Shown piece by piece: positions 35,348 through 44,875 of a stretch of DNA of 64,000 nucleotides. A program made the position numbers and the translations under genes. Position 1 is the stretch's first letter. Every line of letters starts with the position of its first letter. The notes below the pieces were generated by a model, which saw only the letters and a list, made by a program, of their open reading frames with translations, did not search any database and was not told where the DNA came from. The DNA is from Microbacteriaceae bacterium (GTDB taxonomy: Bacteria > Actinomycetota > Actinomycetes > Actinomycetales > Microbacteriaceae), in NCBI GenBank assembly GCA_947373155.1, contig CANBWO010000005.1:1-64000 (forward strand). Direction: 5' to 3'.

Positions 35348-36895
35348 TTAAGACAGGGTTTGAACCGTTGTGACCGGCAATGTGCTGTCGGCTCCAAAAC
35401 TAAGCATCGATGGCTCCCGCCCAGCCATGACCAGCTGAGCACCCAGGGCCGCAATCATGGCTCCGTTATCGGTGCAAAGACTGAACGCGGGGATTCTCAG
35501 TTCGATGCCATTTTTGGCACAACGTTCAGCAGCTACTTCGCGAAGCCGTGCGTTGGCAACCACACCGCCACCCAACAGCAACCTAGGCACGTTGTTATCT
35601 AGGCAGGCGTTTACCGCTTTGGTAACCAGCACATCCACCACGGCCTCGCGGAAACTGGCGGCGACATCGGCAATCGGAACCTCTTGCCCGGAATCGACTG
35701 CCACCTCTACCCAACGGGCCACCGCGGTTTTTAAGCCGCTGAAACTAAAGTCGTAGCGATGCTTTTCCATATCCTTTGGCAGGGTCAGTCCGCGAGGGAA
35801 CCGAATTGCCTTTGGATCACCACCAACTGCTGCCCGATCGATTTCGGGTCCACCCGGGTACTTGAGACCCAGCAATCTAGCCACCTTGTCAAAGGCTTCG
35901 CCGGCGGCGTCATCGATGGTCTCCCCAAGCAGCTCAACGTCGTCTAGCAGGTTGCGAACCAACAGCAGGCTGGTGTGACCCCCGCTAACCAGCAGTGCAA
36001 TGGTTGGAACCTCCACCTCGCCGCGTTCCAGAATATCCGCGCCAACGTGACCCACCAGGTGGTTCACAGCGTAAATCGGCTTACCCAGCCCAACGGCAAG
36101 GGCCTTGGCCGCACCCACACCCACCATGAGTGCGCCACCAAGACCAGGGCCGTTGGCAACTGCAATTGCATCGAGGTCTGCCAGCTTGAGACCCGATTCG
36201 GCGAGCGCCTGCTGCAACGTTGGCTGCAGTGCCTCAAGGTGCGCGCGCGCAGCGATCTCTGGCACCACCCCGCCAAAGCGCGCGTGTAGGTCCATCGATG
36301 AAGAAATGACGTTGGCCAGCAATTTGGTTCCACGCACGATTCCGATACCGGTTTCATCGCAGGTACTTTCGATGCCCAGCACGATTGGTTCGTGTACAGG
36401 GTCGCGGGGAATATCTAACTGCATCACAATGGCGTCTACGTTGTCTGGTTGGTAGTAGTTCTTGATGGTGCGAATGTCTTTGAAGCCAAGCGAAAGGTAG
36501 AGTCCGTGCGCCACCGGGTTGTCGGCACGCACCTCTAGAAACACACTGGTTGCCAGTTTGAGCTTGGCAACACTTAGCAGGTGCTCCATCAGGCGGCGGC
36601 CAAGACCTAGTCCGCGGTATTTGGCATTCACAGCGATGGTCTGGACATCGCTTTGGTCGCTACCGGAAACCTTGCTCAAACCGGCGTAGCCAATCAGCAC
36701 ATCGCGGTTTGGAGACTGGTTGAGCATGGCCACAAAGTAGCTGGTGTGCTCGGAGTGCAGCTCGCCCTGCATGGCGGATTCACTCCAGGCATCGTTGGAA
36801 AAACACTCACGTTCCAGCGCCATGATCTCTGGCAGGTCGGTGCCCAGGGCTGCACGAATCCAAACCGACCCCTTTGCCAAAGCAGTTTCGGTCAT
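35348..36895 (-). CDS. tsaD: RimI-TsaD fusion: N-acetyltransferase plus t6A threonylcarbamoyltransferase
   Basis: A single 515-aa frame. Residues about 10-163 are a GNAT domain of the RimI type (acetyl-CoA loop [10 protein letters not shown], then [18 protein letters not shown]), which acetylates the N-terminal alanine of S18 in other bacteria. Residues about 170-515 are TsaD, which makes t6A at A37 of ANN-decoding tRNAs: GIESTCDET (174-182), metal ligands in NHLVGH (His279, His283), [19 protein letters not shown]. Only about six residues link them. It overlaps tsaB by ATGA. In most bacteria these are separate genes. Confidence 0.95.
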   Translation of the reverse strand: MTETALAKGSVWIRAALGTDLPEIMALERECFSNDAWSESAMQGELHSEHTSYFVAMLNQSPNRDVLIGYAGLSKVSGSDQSDVQTIAVNAKYRGLGLGRRLMEHLLSVAKLKLATSVFLEVRADNPVAHGLYLSLGFKDIRTIKNYYQPDNVDAIVMQLDIPRDPVHEPIVLGIESTCDETGIGIVRGTKLLANVISSSMDLHARFGGVVPEIAARAHLEALQPTLQQALAESGLKLADLDAIAVANGPGLGGALMVGVGAAKALAVGLGKPIYAVNHLVGHVGADILERGEVEVPTIALLVSGGHTSLLLVRNLLDDVELLGETIDDAAGEAFDKVARLLGLKYPGGPEIDRAAVGGDPKAIRFPRGLTLPKDMEKHRYDFSFSGLKTAVARWVEVAVDSGQEVPIADVAASFREAVVDVLVTKAVNACLDNNVPRLLLGGGVVANARLREVAAERCAKNGIELRIPAFSLCTDNGAMIAALGAQLVMAGREPSMLSFGADSTLPVTTVQTLS

Positions 36896-37554
36896 GAACT
36901 CACCCGCTTGCCAAAAGCTTTGTTGGGGTTTGGTTCGGTGGCATCTGGTGCGCGCAGGTAGAGCGCGGTCACGTCATCGCTGGCCACACCTGCCGCCTGT
37001 TGCAGTGCTGCCGCCCGCCCAATCCAGGTGGCAAAGGCCGCACCGGTTACCTCGGTGATTTGCCCGTGAACCATAGTTAGGTCGTCTACCACCTGCTGGT
37101 GTTTACCCACCGATGGGCCGGCCAACAGAATTGGAAGGCCATGGTGGTCAAGTCCGCCATATAGAGCCCAGTAGATTTCGCCGCGACGGGCATCGGTGTA
37201 AATAAATAGCGGTTGCTCTGGAAGCGAGGCATCGAGGCGATATTTCTCTAGCGCGATCGCATCGTGGCTAACCACTCCCACGAGTTTGGCGTCTACCGCC
37301 TGGGCAAACATGATTGCCGCTGCGATACCCACGCGGAGCCCAGTGAACAGCGCGGGACCGCGACCAACTGCGACCACATCGATGTCGCCCGGGTTCAACT
37401 CGGCGTTTTTGAGTACCTTGGCAATTGAGTCGCCGATGGTCTCGGCGTGCTTTAGGCCATTGGGCTGACTAACGAAAGCCAGAGCACCCTCGCCCTGAGT
37501 TATAGAAACACTGGTACCAGAAGTGGTGTCGATAGATAGCGTGATCTGAGTCAT
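36892..37554 (-). CDS. tsaB: tRNA t6A biosynthesis protein TsaB
   Basis: Partner and dimerisation subunit of TsaD, 220 aa, with an ASKHA fold: [13 protein letters not shown] at the N-terminus and [19 protein letters not shown]. Lacks the catalytic metal site, as expected. Overlaps tsaE and the rimI-tsaD fusion by 4 bp each, so TsaE, TsaB and TsaD are translated in sequence. Confidence 0.95.
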   Translation of the reverse strand: MTQITLSIDTTSGTSVSITQGEGALAFVSQPNGLKHAETIGDSIAKVLKNAELNPGDIDVVAVGRGPALFTGLRVGIAAAIMFAQAVDAKLVGVVSHDAIALEKYRLDASLPEQPLFIYTDARRGEIYWALYGGLDHHGLPILLAGPSVGKHQQVVDDLTMVHGQITEVTGAAFATWIGRAAALQQAAGVASDDVTALYLRAPDATEPNPNKAFGKRVSS

Positions 37555-38045
37555 TTCAGCCCTGCCAATATCTGTTGACCAATAGCTGGGTCAGACCATC
37601 TTGGGCCAAAGCCCGTGATCTTCACCGCACGCACCTCTGAGACACCGGTGTGGTCTCGTTCAATCTGTACCTCTAGCCAAGAGTCGCTGATGCCCTCGGT
37701 AAAGCCGGCTCCCCACTCCACCAAAGTGATTGAGTTGGCAAAGTCGATGTCCAAATCGTCTAGCTCCTGTGGGCTACCGAGGCGATAGGCATCAACGTGC
37801 ACTAGCTCGGGTCCGCCATTTGTGCGCCTATGGGTTCGGGCAATCACGAAGGTAGGGCTATTTACCGTGCCCAGCACACCCAAACCTTCGCCAATTCCAC
37901 GGCTTAGGGTGGTCTTGCCAGCTCCCAACGGACCGGTCAGCACTACTAGGTCTCCGGCAACAAATTGCTGGGCAAGGCTCAACCCTAACTGGTGCATTTC
38001 ATCGGCGTCTGCTACCCCGAGTTGCACCAAAAGTACTTCGTTCAC
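37551..38045 (-). CDS. tsaE: tRNA t6A biosynthesis ATPase TsaE
   Basis: P-loop ATPase that drives turnover of the TsaB-TsaD complex, 164 aa. Walker A LTGPLGAGKTTLSRGIG, then SPTFVIARTH and HVDAYRL with the conserved Asp. GTG start at 38045 overlapping the alr stop (GTGA). Confidence 0.95.
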   Translation of the reverse strand: MNEVLLVQLGVADADEMHQLGLSLAQQFVAGDLVVLTGPLGAGKTTLSRGIGEGLGVLGTVNSPTFVIARTHRRTNGGPELVHVDAYRLGSPQELDDLDIDFANSITLVEWGAGFTEGISDSWLEVQIERDHTGVSEVRAVKITGFGPRWSDPAIGQQILAGLK

Positions 38046-39151
38046 GCCTGCCCCACATAGCGGCGCTTGAACCGCCCACCCATTCGGGTCACGATTTCAT
38101 AGTTGATGGTTTCCGCAGCGGCCGCTAGGTCATCGGCGGCTGGAACTCCGGTGGCAGGGTCACCAAAAATCACCACGGTGTCCCCTGGCTTCACCTCGTG
38201 ATTGCCAACGTCGATCACGAACTGATCCATTGCGATTCGGCTGGCTAGGTGGTGACTCACGCCATTGATGCTCACCGATGCGCGGCCACTCACGTGCCTA
38301 GGCAAACCCTCTGCATAGCCCACTGGCACCAAAGCTAGGTTGGTGTCTGCGCTAGTTCGGTAAAGGTAGCCGTAGCTAACGCCTTCTCCTGCTGGAACGC
38401 CTTTTACCTGAACCACCGATGCCGTGGCCGTCATGGCTGGGATCAAACCGTAATCGGCCGAGGTGTGGTTGGTGAATGGGCTTAAGCCGTAAAGCGCAAC
38501 GCCGATTCGCACCATGTCGTAGTGAGCCTGAGGATAGCTGAGCGAACCATCGCTGGCGGTTAGGTGGCGCAGTTCAGGGTGGATTCCCAACTCGGCGGCC
38601 GCGGCCACAGCAAGTTCAAAACGTTCGATCTGAATCAAGTCGGAGGCGGCATCGGTGCTGGAAAGGTGGCTGAAAATGCCGGTTACCTTTATTAGGTTTT
38701 GGCCGATCCAGTCTTTCGCCGCGCGCAAAAGGTGCGGCAACTCGGCCATGGTAGCGCCATTACGACTTAGCCCGGTATCTATCTTGAGATGCACTTGAGC
38801 GATCTTGCCCGTAGCTCTGGCCGCCTTGGCAACCAGATCAAGTTGGGCGATGGTGGAAACACCGATTTGAATATCGGCAGCCACTCCCGCCACAAAGTCT
38901 TCGTTGAAATCGTGTAGCCAGGCCAAAATCGGAATCGTGATTCCGGCGGCTCTCAGTTCCAGGGCCTCTGTTAGGTCTGCCACGCCCAGGTAGTCAATGC
39001 CCTCGGCTTGCAGGCGCAAGGCCACCGGCACCATTCCGTGACCGTAGGCGTTGGCCTTGACCACGCCGCAAACCTTGGCTCCTGGAGCATGCCCGCGCAT
39101 GGTAGCTAGGTTGGCGGCAATCGCATCCAGGTTGATTACTAGTTCTCTCAT
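38042..39151 (-). CDS. alr: Alanine racemase
   Basis: PLP enzyme making D-alanine for peptidoglycan, 369 aa. The PLP lysine is Lys32 in VVKANAYGHGM, and the second catalytic residue is the tyrosine in GVSYGYLYRT. N-terminal TIM barrel, C-terminal beta domain (ASRIAMDQFVIDVG). Overlaps acpS by ATGA at its start and tsaE by GTGA at its end. Confidence 0.97.
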   Translation of the reverse strand: MRELVINLDAIAANLATMRGHAPGAKVCGVVKANAYGHGMVPVALRLQAEGIDYLGVADLTEALELRAAGITIPILAWLHDFNEDFVAGVAADIQIGVSTIAQLDLVAKAARATGKIAQVHLKIDTGLSRNGATMAELPHLLRAAKDWIGQNLIKVTGIFSHLSSTDAASDLIQIERFELAVAAAAELGIHPELRHLTASDGSLSYPQAHYDMVRIGVALYGLSPFTNHTSADYGLIPAMTATASVVQVKGVPAGEGVSYGYLYRTSADTNLALVPVGYAEGLPRHVSGRASVSINGVSHHLASRIAMDQFVIDVGNHEVKPGDTVVIFGDPATGVPAADDLAAAAETINYEIVTRMGGRFKRRYVGQA

Positions 39152-39525
39152 GCTGCACCCGCCACTGCGTTTGGGTCGGATTCGGCAATCACGTAGGCCA
39201 CCAGCATGCCGCCATCGTGGCTAATTGAAAGATGAGTTTTTGCTACCCCGGCCTGCGCCAAGCGCTCGGCACTGCCGCCCTGGGCGTGCAACCAAGGTTG
39301 ACCGTTGGTGTCTCGAACCACGCTTAGCTCGTGCCAGTTGAGCCCGGTGGGACCACCGAGGGCCTTGACCAGCGCCTCTTTGGCGGCAAAACTTCCGGCT
39401 AGCTGAAGAGGTGCGTTGTCGCGTTCCACAGGGTGAAACAGGCGCTCGACTAGTGCAGGAGTTTTAGCAAGTTGCTCTTGGAACCTAACCAAATCCACTA
39501 CATCTACACCGATGCCAACAATCAT
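39148..39525 (-). CDS. acpS: Holo-[acyl-carrier-protein] synthase
   Basis: Transfers 4'-phosphopantetheine from CoA to acyl carrier protein, 125 aa. MIVGIGVDVVDLVRFQE with the Mg2+-binding Asp, and SFAAKEALVKALG. ATG at 39525 fits the family start; TTG two codons upstream is the alternative. It lies 11 bp after glmS. CoA supply is linked to coaA nearby. Confidence 0.94.
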   Translation of the reverse strand: MIVGIGVDVVDLVRFQEQLAKTPALVERLFHPVERDNAPLQLAGSFAAKEALVKALGGPTGLNWHELSVVRDTNGQPWLHAQGGSAERLAQAGVAKTHLSISHDGGMLVAYVIAESDPNAVAGAA

Positions 39526-39536
39526 GGTCAAACCGA

Positions 39537-41390
39537 CTATTCGACCGTGACGCTCTTGGCCAGGTTGCGAGGCTGGTCTACGTCTAGTCCCTTGGCGGTG
39601 GAAAGTTCCATGGCAAAGGCCTGGAGCGGAATGACGGCCAGGATTGGACTGAAGATGCTCTGGCTCTGCGGAATCCAGAGCACGTGCTCCGAGTATGCCT
39701 CAACCTGAGTGTCGCCTTCTTCTGCAATCGCAATCACCTTGGCACCGCGAGCGCGAATCTCTTGAATGTTGCTGATCACCTTTGGCTGCAGGCTGTCTGC
39801 TTCGCGAGGGCTTGGAACAATAACAATCACCGGCTGACCTTCTTCGATCAACGCGATTGGACCGTGCTTGAGTTCACCAGCGGCAAAGCCTTCGGCATGG
39901 ATGTAAGCCAGCTCCTTGAGCTTTAGCGCGCCTTCCATGGCAACCGGGAATCCCACGTTGCGACCAAGGAACAATACGCTCTTGGCATTAGCGAACTCGC
40001 GGCCCAATTCCTTGGCCGGTTCAAGTTCCTCAATCACGCGGGTCACACGGGCAGGCATCTTTAGCAGTTCCTGACCAAGTGCCATAAGTTCCGCAGCGGG
40101 AAGCGACTGGCGCATCTGACCTAGCAGCAACGCAAGCAGGTAGCCTGCGGTGATCTGAGCGGTGAGTGCCTTGGTTGATGCAACCGCAACTTCTGGGCCG
40201 GCGTGAGTGTAAATGACCGCATCGCTTTCGCGAGCCAGCGTTGCACCCTGCGTGTTACAGATTGCCAAAACCTTGGCGCCCTTTTCCTTGGCGTAACGGG
40301 TAGCCATGAGGGTGTCCATGGTTTCGCCAGACTGGCTGATGGCAACCACCAAGGTGTTCGGCGTGATAATCGGATCGCGGTAACGGAACTCGTGGCTGAG
40401 CTCAACGCTCACCGGAATTCGTGCCCACTTTTCTATGGCGTACTTGGCGATATCTCCGGCGTAGGCTGCGGTACCACACGCAACAATAATCAGGCGGTCT
40501 AGGTTCATGACCAAACCAAGATCCAGACCTTCTACCTCGGTCAGGCGCACCAGTCCATCGCTGTCGATGCGGCCCATGAGGGTGTCTGCCACGGCCTGAG
40601 GCTGGTCTGCAATCTCCTTGGCCATAAAGCTGCTCCAGCCGCCCTTGCTGGCGGCGCTGGCGTCCCAGTCCACGGTGAATTCCTCAGGAGTAACCGGGTG
40701 GCCATCAAAGGTGCGAACCTCAACCGAATCGGCGCGCAGAATCACAATTTGGTCCTGGCCAACACTGATAGCGCGCTTGGTGAACTCCACAAAGGCTGCT
40801 ACGTCGGAACCCAGGAAGTTCTCGCCCTCTCCCAGACCAATAACCAGCGGAGCGTTTCGGCGAGCCGCCATTACAACATCTGGCTGGTCCTCGTGAATCA
40901 CCAAAATAGTAAAAGCGCCGTGCAAACGATTTACCACATTGGCAAAAGCGGTTGGCAGGTCGCCGGTTGCCTCGTATTCGCGGGCAATCAGGTGGGCGGC
41001 CACCTCACTGTCGGTCTCGCTGGCAAACTTGGCGCCCTCAGCTAATAGTTCGGCTTTGAGCTCGGCAAAGTTTTCGATAATGCCGTTGTGAATCAGGGAA
41101 AGTTTTTGGGTTGGTCCACCTAGGTGAGGGTGGGCATTGCCATCGGTGGGGGCGCCATGGGTGGCCCAGCGAGTGTGGCCAATACCGATGTGCGATTCAC
41201 TCATTGGGTGAGCGGCGATCTCGGCAACCAGGTTGTCTAGCTTGCCGGCCTTCTTGCGGGTCTCCAGGCCGTGGGCTCCGATTACGGAAACACCGGCCGA
41301 GTCATATCCGCGGTATTCCAAACGACGAAGACCGCCGAGTAGAACGTCCAGGGTTGCTTTTGGGCCAACGTAGCCTACGATTCCGCACAT
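39537..41390 (-). CDS. glmS: Glucosamine-6-phosphate synthase (isomerising)
   Basis: Makes GlcN-6-P from fructose-6-P and glutamine, the first step to UDP-GlcNAc; GlmM, encoded nearby, does the next. The 617-aa protein has a class II amidotransferase domain (1 to about 240) and two SIS domains (VAISQSGETMDTL). ATG at 41390 is required because Cys2 (MCGIVGYVG) is the nucleophile, ruling out the GTG two codons upstream. TAAATT 7 nt before the ATG indicates leaderless transcription. Divergent from coaA with 30 bp between starts. Confidence 0.97.
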   Translation of the reverse strand: MCGIVGYVGPKATLDVLLGGLRRLEYRGYDSAGVSVIGAHGLETRKKAGKLDNLVAEIAAHPMSESHIGIGHTRWATHGAPTDGNAHPHLGGPTQKLSLIHNGIIENFAELKAELLAEGAKFASETDSEVAAHLIAREYEATGDLPTAFANVVNRLHGAFTILVIHEDQPDVVMAARRNAPLVIGLGEGENFLGSDVAAFVEFTKRAISVGQDQIVILRADSVEVRTFDGHPVTPEEFTVDWDASAASKGGWSSFMAKEIADQPQAVADTLMGRIDSDGLVRLTEVEGLDLGLVMNLDRLIIVACGTAAYAGDIAKYAIEKWARIPVSVELSHEFRYRDPIITPNTLVVAISQSGETMDTLMATRYAKEKGAKVLAICNTQGATLARESDAVIYTHAGPEVAVASTKALTAQITAGYLLALLLGQMRQSLPAAELMALGQELLKMPARVTRVIEELEPAKELGREFANAKSVLFLGRNVGFPVAMEGALKLKELAYIHAEGFAAGELKHGPIALIEEGQPVIVIVPSPREADSLQPKVISNIQEIRARGAKVIAIAEEGDTQVEAYSEHVLWIPQSQSIFSPILAVIPLQAFAMELSTAKGLDVDQPRNLAKSVTVE

Positions 41391-41397
41391 ACCCACT

Positions 41398-41403
41398 AAT
41401 TTA
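41398..41403 (-). promoter_or_regulatory. Leaderless -10 box of glmS
   Basis: TAAATT on the minus strand, 7 nt before the glmS ATG, in the 30-bp divergent glmS/coaA spacer. Confidence 0.55.
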
Positions 41404-41420
41404 CGGCAGAATGGCTAGTT

Positions 41421-42368
41421 ATGAGCCAAGCGCAGGAGCCAACCGCAACTCCTAGCCCATTTGTGCAGATTTCTCGTGCCGATTGGGCTGCGTTAGCCAG
41501 CAGCACCGAGCTGCCCCTCACCCAAGAGGAGATCGCACAAATCCGCGGTCTTGGCGACTTCCTAGACATCGATGAAATCCGCGATGTGTACCTGCCGCTC
41601 AGCCGACTTCTGAATCTTTACGTGGCGGAAACCCAGAGGCTGCACTCGGTAACCAGCGGATTCTTAGGTGAACGAGCCAAGCGCACCCCGTTTGTCATTG
41701 GTGTGGCCGGTTCCGTGGCGGTTGGAAAATCCACTGTGGCTCGAGTGTTGCGCGAACTTTTGGCCCGCTGGGAAGGCACTCCAAACGTGGCCTTGGTTAC
41801 CACCGATGGCTTCTTGTATCCAAACGCCGAGCTAGAAGCCCGTGGAATAATGCACCGCAAGGGATTCCCAGAGAGCTACGACCGCTTGGCGCTTCTCAAG
41901 TTTGTGGCCGATATCAAAAGCGGCGTGGCAAGTGTTTCGGCTCCGGTTTACAGTCACCTTTATTACGACATCATGCCCGGTGAGCGCACGATTGTTGAAA
42001 GCCCCGATGTGCTGATTGTGGAGGGCCTAAATGTGCTGCAGCAACCAAGCCCGGGTGCCGCTCTTGCCCTGAGCGACTACTTTGATTTCAAGATTTACGT
42101 GGATGCCGCGGCCGGCGACATCAAAGAATGGTTTATCAACCGTTTTAAGAAACTTCGCGAATCTGCTTTCACCAATCCGCAGTCTTACTTTCACCGCTAT
42201 TCGCAGGTGGAGTTCGACACGGCGTTGGCCCGAGCGAATGAGATTTGGGACACCATCAACCTGCCGAACCTGATCGACAACATTCTGCCAACGCGTTCGC
42301 GCGCAACACTGGTTTTGAACAAGGGTGCCCAGCACACCGTTGAAAGCGTGCTGCTGCGCAAGGTCTAG
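41421..42368 (+). CDS. coaA: Pantothenate kinase type I
   Basis: Phosphorylates pantothenate, the committed step of CoA synthesis, 315 aa. Walker [18 protein letters not shown], then TTDGFLYPN, and the C-terminal half typical of CoaA ([28 protein letters not shown]). No ribosome site precedes the ATG, so it too is probably leaderless. Convergent with glmM; stop codons overlap by 4 bp. Confidence 0.97.
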   Translation: MSQAQEPTATPSPFVQISRADWAALASSTELPLTQEEIAQIRGLGDFLDIDEIRDVYLPLSRLLNLYVAETQRLHSVTSGFLGERAKRTPFVIGVAGSVAVGKSTVARVLRELLARWEGTPNVALVTTDGFLYPNAELEARGIMHRKGFPESYDRLALLKFVADIKSGVASVSAPVYSHLYYDIMPGERTIVESPDVLIVEGLNVLQQPSPGAALALSDYFDFKIYVDAAAGDIKEWFINRFKKLRESAFTNPQSYFHRYSQVEFDTALARANEIWDTINLPNLIDNILPTRSRATLVLNKGAQHTVESVLLRKV

Positions 42369-43711
42369 AGCCCTAGGCGCTGCTCGACCAGGATTGCGAT
42401 GCGGTCGGCCCAGCTCTTGGCGGTGCCTTCATCTGCCGCCTCAACCATCACACGAACCAGCGGTTCGGTACCCGATGCACGAAGCAATACGCGACCGGTT
42501 CCGGCTAGCTCAGATTCGGCTTGCTTAACAAGATCTTGAATCGCTTGGTCGGTGTCCACCTTGGTCTTGTCGACACCCGGAACGTTCACCAAAACCTGAG
42601 GGAAAATCTGCATTACCTGGCTGAGCTCGTAAAGGCTCTTGCCGGTTCGCTTCATCTCGGCTAGCAACTGCAAGCCGGTGAGAATGCCGTCGCCCGTGGT
42701 GGCATAACGGCTAAAGATGATGTGGCCCGACTGCTCGCCGCCAAGGGTGTATCCGCCGTTGCGGATTTCCTCGAGCACGTAGCGGTCTCCCACTTTGGTC
42801 TCAATCATTTCGATATCGTTGGCGCGCATGGCCACTTTGAGGCCGAGGTTGCTCATCACTGTTGCAACCAAAGTGTTGCGGGCTAGCTGACCACGGGCCT
42901 TGGCGCTAAGAGCCAGGATTGCCATGATTTGGTCACCATCGATGATTGCACCGGTGTGATCTACCGCCAGACAGCGGTCTGCGTCACCGTCGTGTGCGAT
43001 GCCAACATCGGCACCCAGTTCCAGAACCTTGGTCTGCAAACCGCTCAGGTGAGTGCTACCCACACCAAGGTTGATGTTTGTGCCGTCTGGCTCGTTTGCA
43101 ATGACGGTGACTTTGGCACCCGCGTCTACAAAGACTTCGGGAGATACTCCCGCGGCAGCACCGTTGGCGCAGTCTAGGACCACGTGGATGCCATCGAGGC
43201 GATTTGGCAGACTCTTGAGCAGGTGAACCAGGTAACGGTCTTCGGCATCTGCAAAACGAGTGATGTGCCCAACCTCGCCACCCAGTGGTGAGAGCTTTGG
43301 AGCCTGCATGCCGGCTTCGATTTTGTCTTCTACCGCGTCTGCCAGTTTGTGGCCACCGCGGGCAAAGAACTTGATGCCGTTGTCGGCTGCCGGGTTGTGG
43401 CTAGCGCTAATCATCACGCCGAAGTCGGCTTCTAGATCGGCGGTGAGGAACGCGGTGGCCGGGGTTGGGATAACTCCGGCATCAAAGACGTCGACCCCCG
43501 AACTAGCGAGTCCGGCAGCGACTGCTGCGCTGATGAACTCGCCCGAAATTCGGGGGTCTCGGCCAATTACGGCTCTAGGTTTGTTGCCTGCCACTCGAGC
43601 GGCTTCACCAAGCACGATTGCCGCGGATTGCGCGAGCAAAAGCGAGGTTTCAACGGTTATATCGCGATTAGCGAGTCCGCGAACACCATCGGTGCCAAAT
43701 AGGCGGGCCAT
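42365..43711 (-). CDS. glmM: Phosphoglucosamine mutase
   Basis: Interconverts GlcN-6-P and GlcN-1-P for UDP-GlcNAc synthesis, 448 aa. FGTDGVRG at the N-terminus, phosphoserine Ser104 in [12 protein letters not shown], metal loop DGDADRC, and sugar-binding GEQSGHI. It follows rpsI by 24 bp and is probably the last gene of the rplM-rpsI transcript. Confidence 0.97.
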   Translation of the reverse strand: MARLFGTDGVRGLANRDITVETSLLLAQSAAIVLGEAARVAGNKPRAVIGRDPRISGEFISAAVAAGLASSGVDVFDAGVIPTPATAFLTADLEADFGVMISASHNPAADNGIKFFARGGHKLADAVEDKIEAGMQAPKLSPLGGEVGHITRFADAEDRYLVHLLKSLPNRLDGIHVVLDCANGAAAGVSPEVFVDAGAKVTVIANEPDGTNINLGVGSTHLSGLQTKVLELGADVGIAHDGDADRCLAVDHTGAIIDGDQIMAILALSAKARGQLARNTLVATVMSNLGLKVAMRANDIEMIETKVGDRYVLEEIRNGGYTLGGEQSGHIIFSRYATTGDGILTGLQLLAEMKRTGKSLYELSQVMQIFPQVLVNVPGVDKTKVDTDQAIQDLVKQAESELAGTGRVLLRASGTEPLVRVMVEAADEGTAKSWADRIAILVEQRLGL

Positions 43712-43735
43712 TTGAGGGCGAAGAAGCTTTTGGGC

Positions 43736-44227
43736 TTAACGCTTGCTGAACTGCGAAGCCTTGCGGGCCTTCTTAAGACCAGCCTTCTTACGCTCGATAA
43801 CACGTGCGTCGCGGCTTAGGAATCCGGCCTTCTTAAGTGCTGGACGGTTGTGGTCGCGGTCGATCTCGTTAAGTGCACGAGAGATACCTAGACGAAGAGC
43901 ACCAGCCTGACCTGCAACGCCACCACCCGAGATACGAGCGATTACGTCGTACGAACCCTGTAGGTCTAGAACCTTGAATGGGTCGGTGATTAGCTGCTGG
44001 TGAAGCTTGTTAGGGAAGTAGTCCTCTAGGGTACGACCGTTAACCTTGATTGCACCGGTGCCTGGAACCAGACGAACGCGGGCAACTGCTTCCTTGCGGC
44101 GGCCAGTGCCGGCACCTGGAACAGTTAGCGCTGGGCGAGCTGCCTTTGGAGCAACTGCCTTTGCTGCTGGGGTCTCGGTGGTGTAGCTCTCTGGAGCTAC
44201 TTCTGCTACTACGTCGTTCTTAGCCAC
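43736..44227 (-). CDS. rpsI: 30S ribosomal protein S9, with N-terminal extension
   Basis: Small-subunit head protein whose C-terminal tail reaches the P site; ends [12 protein letters not shown]. 163 aa compared with about 130 in E. coli. The first 40 or so residues ([20 protein letters not shown]) are an Ala/Pro-rich extension before the conserved [17 protein letters not shown] start with AAGGA upstream. Pairs with rplM as in most bacteria. Confidence 0.98.
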   Translation of the reverse strand: MAKNDVVAEVAPESYTTETPAAKAVAPKAARPALTVPGAGTGRRKEAVARVRLVPGTGAIKVNGRTLEDYFPNKLHQQLITDPFKVLDLQGSYDVIARISGGGVAGQAGALRLGISRALNEIDRDHNRPALKKAGFLSRDARVIERKKAGLKKARKASQFSKR

Positions 44228-44257
44228 GAATAATCCTTGGTTTCTGTGAGCCAGTTA

Positions 44258-44701
44258 TTACTGGGCTACCTGGTCGATGATGAAAGGCTTTGGCTGCTGT
44301 GCAGCGTGTGGGTGCGAAGGACCTGCGTAGACCTTCAGCTTGGCCAGCTGGTCGCGGCCAAGGGTGTTCTTTGGAATCATTCCACGGATGGCCTTTTCTA
44401 CAGCCTTCTCTGGGGTCTTCTCTAGAAGCTCAGCGTAGGTGGTAGCAGTCATGCCGCCTGGGTAACCCGAGTGACGGTAAGCCTTCTTCTGTGCAAGCTT
44501 GGAACCGGTTAGGGCTACCTTGTCTGCATTGATGATGATGACGAAGTCACCGTTGTCCATGTGAGGAGCAAAGGTTGGCTTGTGCTTGCCGCGCAATAGT
44601 GCTGCGGCGTGGGATGCTAGGCGGCCCAAAACAACGTCGGTGGCATCGATGATGAGCCACTCGTTGGACAGCTCGTGAGCCTTTGGTGAGTAAGTACGCA
44701 C
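44258..44701 (-). CDS. rplM: 50S ribosomal protein L13
   Basis: Early assembly 23S-binding protein, 147 aa, with [20 protein letters not shown] at the start and [15 protein letters not shown] start at 44701 with AAAAGG upstream. A strong promoter and a roughly 115-nt leader with an inverted repeat precede it. Confidence 0.98.
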   Translation of the reverse strand: MRTYSPKAHELSNEWLIIDATDVVLGRLASHAAALLRGKHKPTFAPHMDNGDFVIIINADKVALTGSKLAQKKAYRHSGYPGGMTATTYAELLEKTPEKAVEKAIRGMIPKNTLGRDQLAKLKVYAGPSHPHAAQQPKPFIIDQVAQ

Positions 44702-44788
44702 GCTAAATTGCCTTTTCGTTTCTATGTCGGATTGAAATGAATCCGCTCATTGAAGAATCAAAACTTCTGGGGATCCAAGTTTTCACAT

Positions 44789-44812
44789 TGACTACCAAAA
44801 TGGGTGGTCAAT
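44789..44812. repeat. Inverted repeat in the rplM leader
   Basis: TTGACTACC-AAAATG-GGTGGTCAA, 8 of 9 pairs on the minus-strand RNA. About 90-110 nt before rplM and downstream of the mapped promoter boxes, so it would be transcribed. Possible autoregulatory L13-binding hairpin or a DNA operator. Confidence 0.5.
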
Positions 44813-44823
44813 ACCAAGGGTCA

Positions 44824-44853
44824 AGTCTACCTGCAACTAGGCGCGCGGGTCAA
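44824..44853 (-). promoter_or_regulatory. Promoter of rplM-rpsI
   Basis: TTGACC, 18 bp, TAGACT on the minus strand, one of the best housekeeping-type promoters in the window. Transcription would start about 115 nt before rplM. Confidence 0.75.
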
Positions 44854-44875
44854 ACCCTAATCGGGACTAACTTTT

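Noticed and set aside
35840-35880. Frameshift or misassembly explaining the RimI-TsaD fusion
   Set aside because: Both domains lie in one continuous frame with intact motifs and the linker is well upstream of here (about 36390); no stop or overlap start is seen, though reads should confirm.
44789-44812. Second rplM promoter using TTGACC at the inverted repeat
   Set aside because: No -10 at suitable spacing; better explained as a leader repeat downstream of the 44824-44853 promoter.
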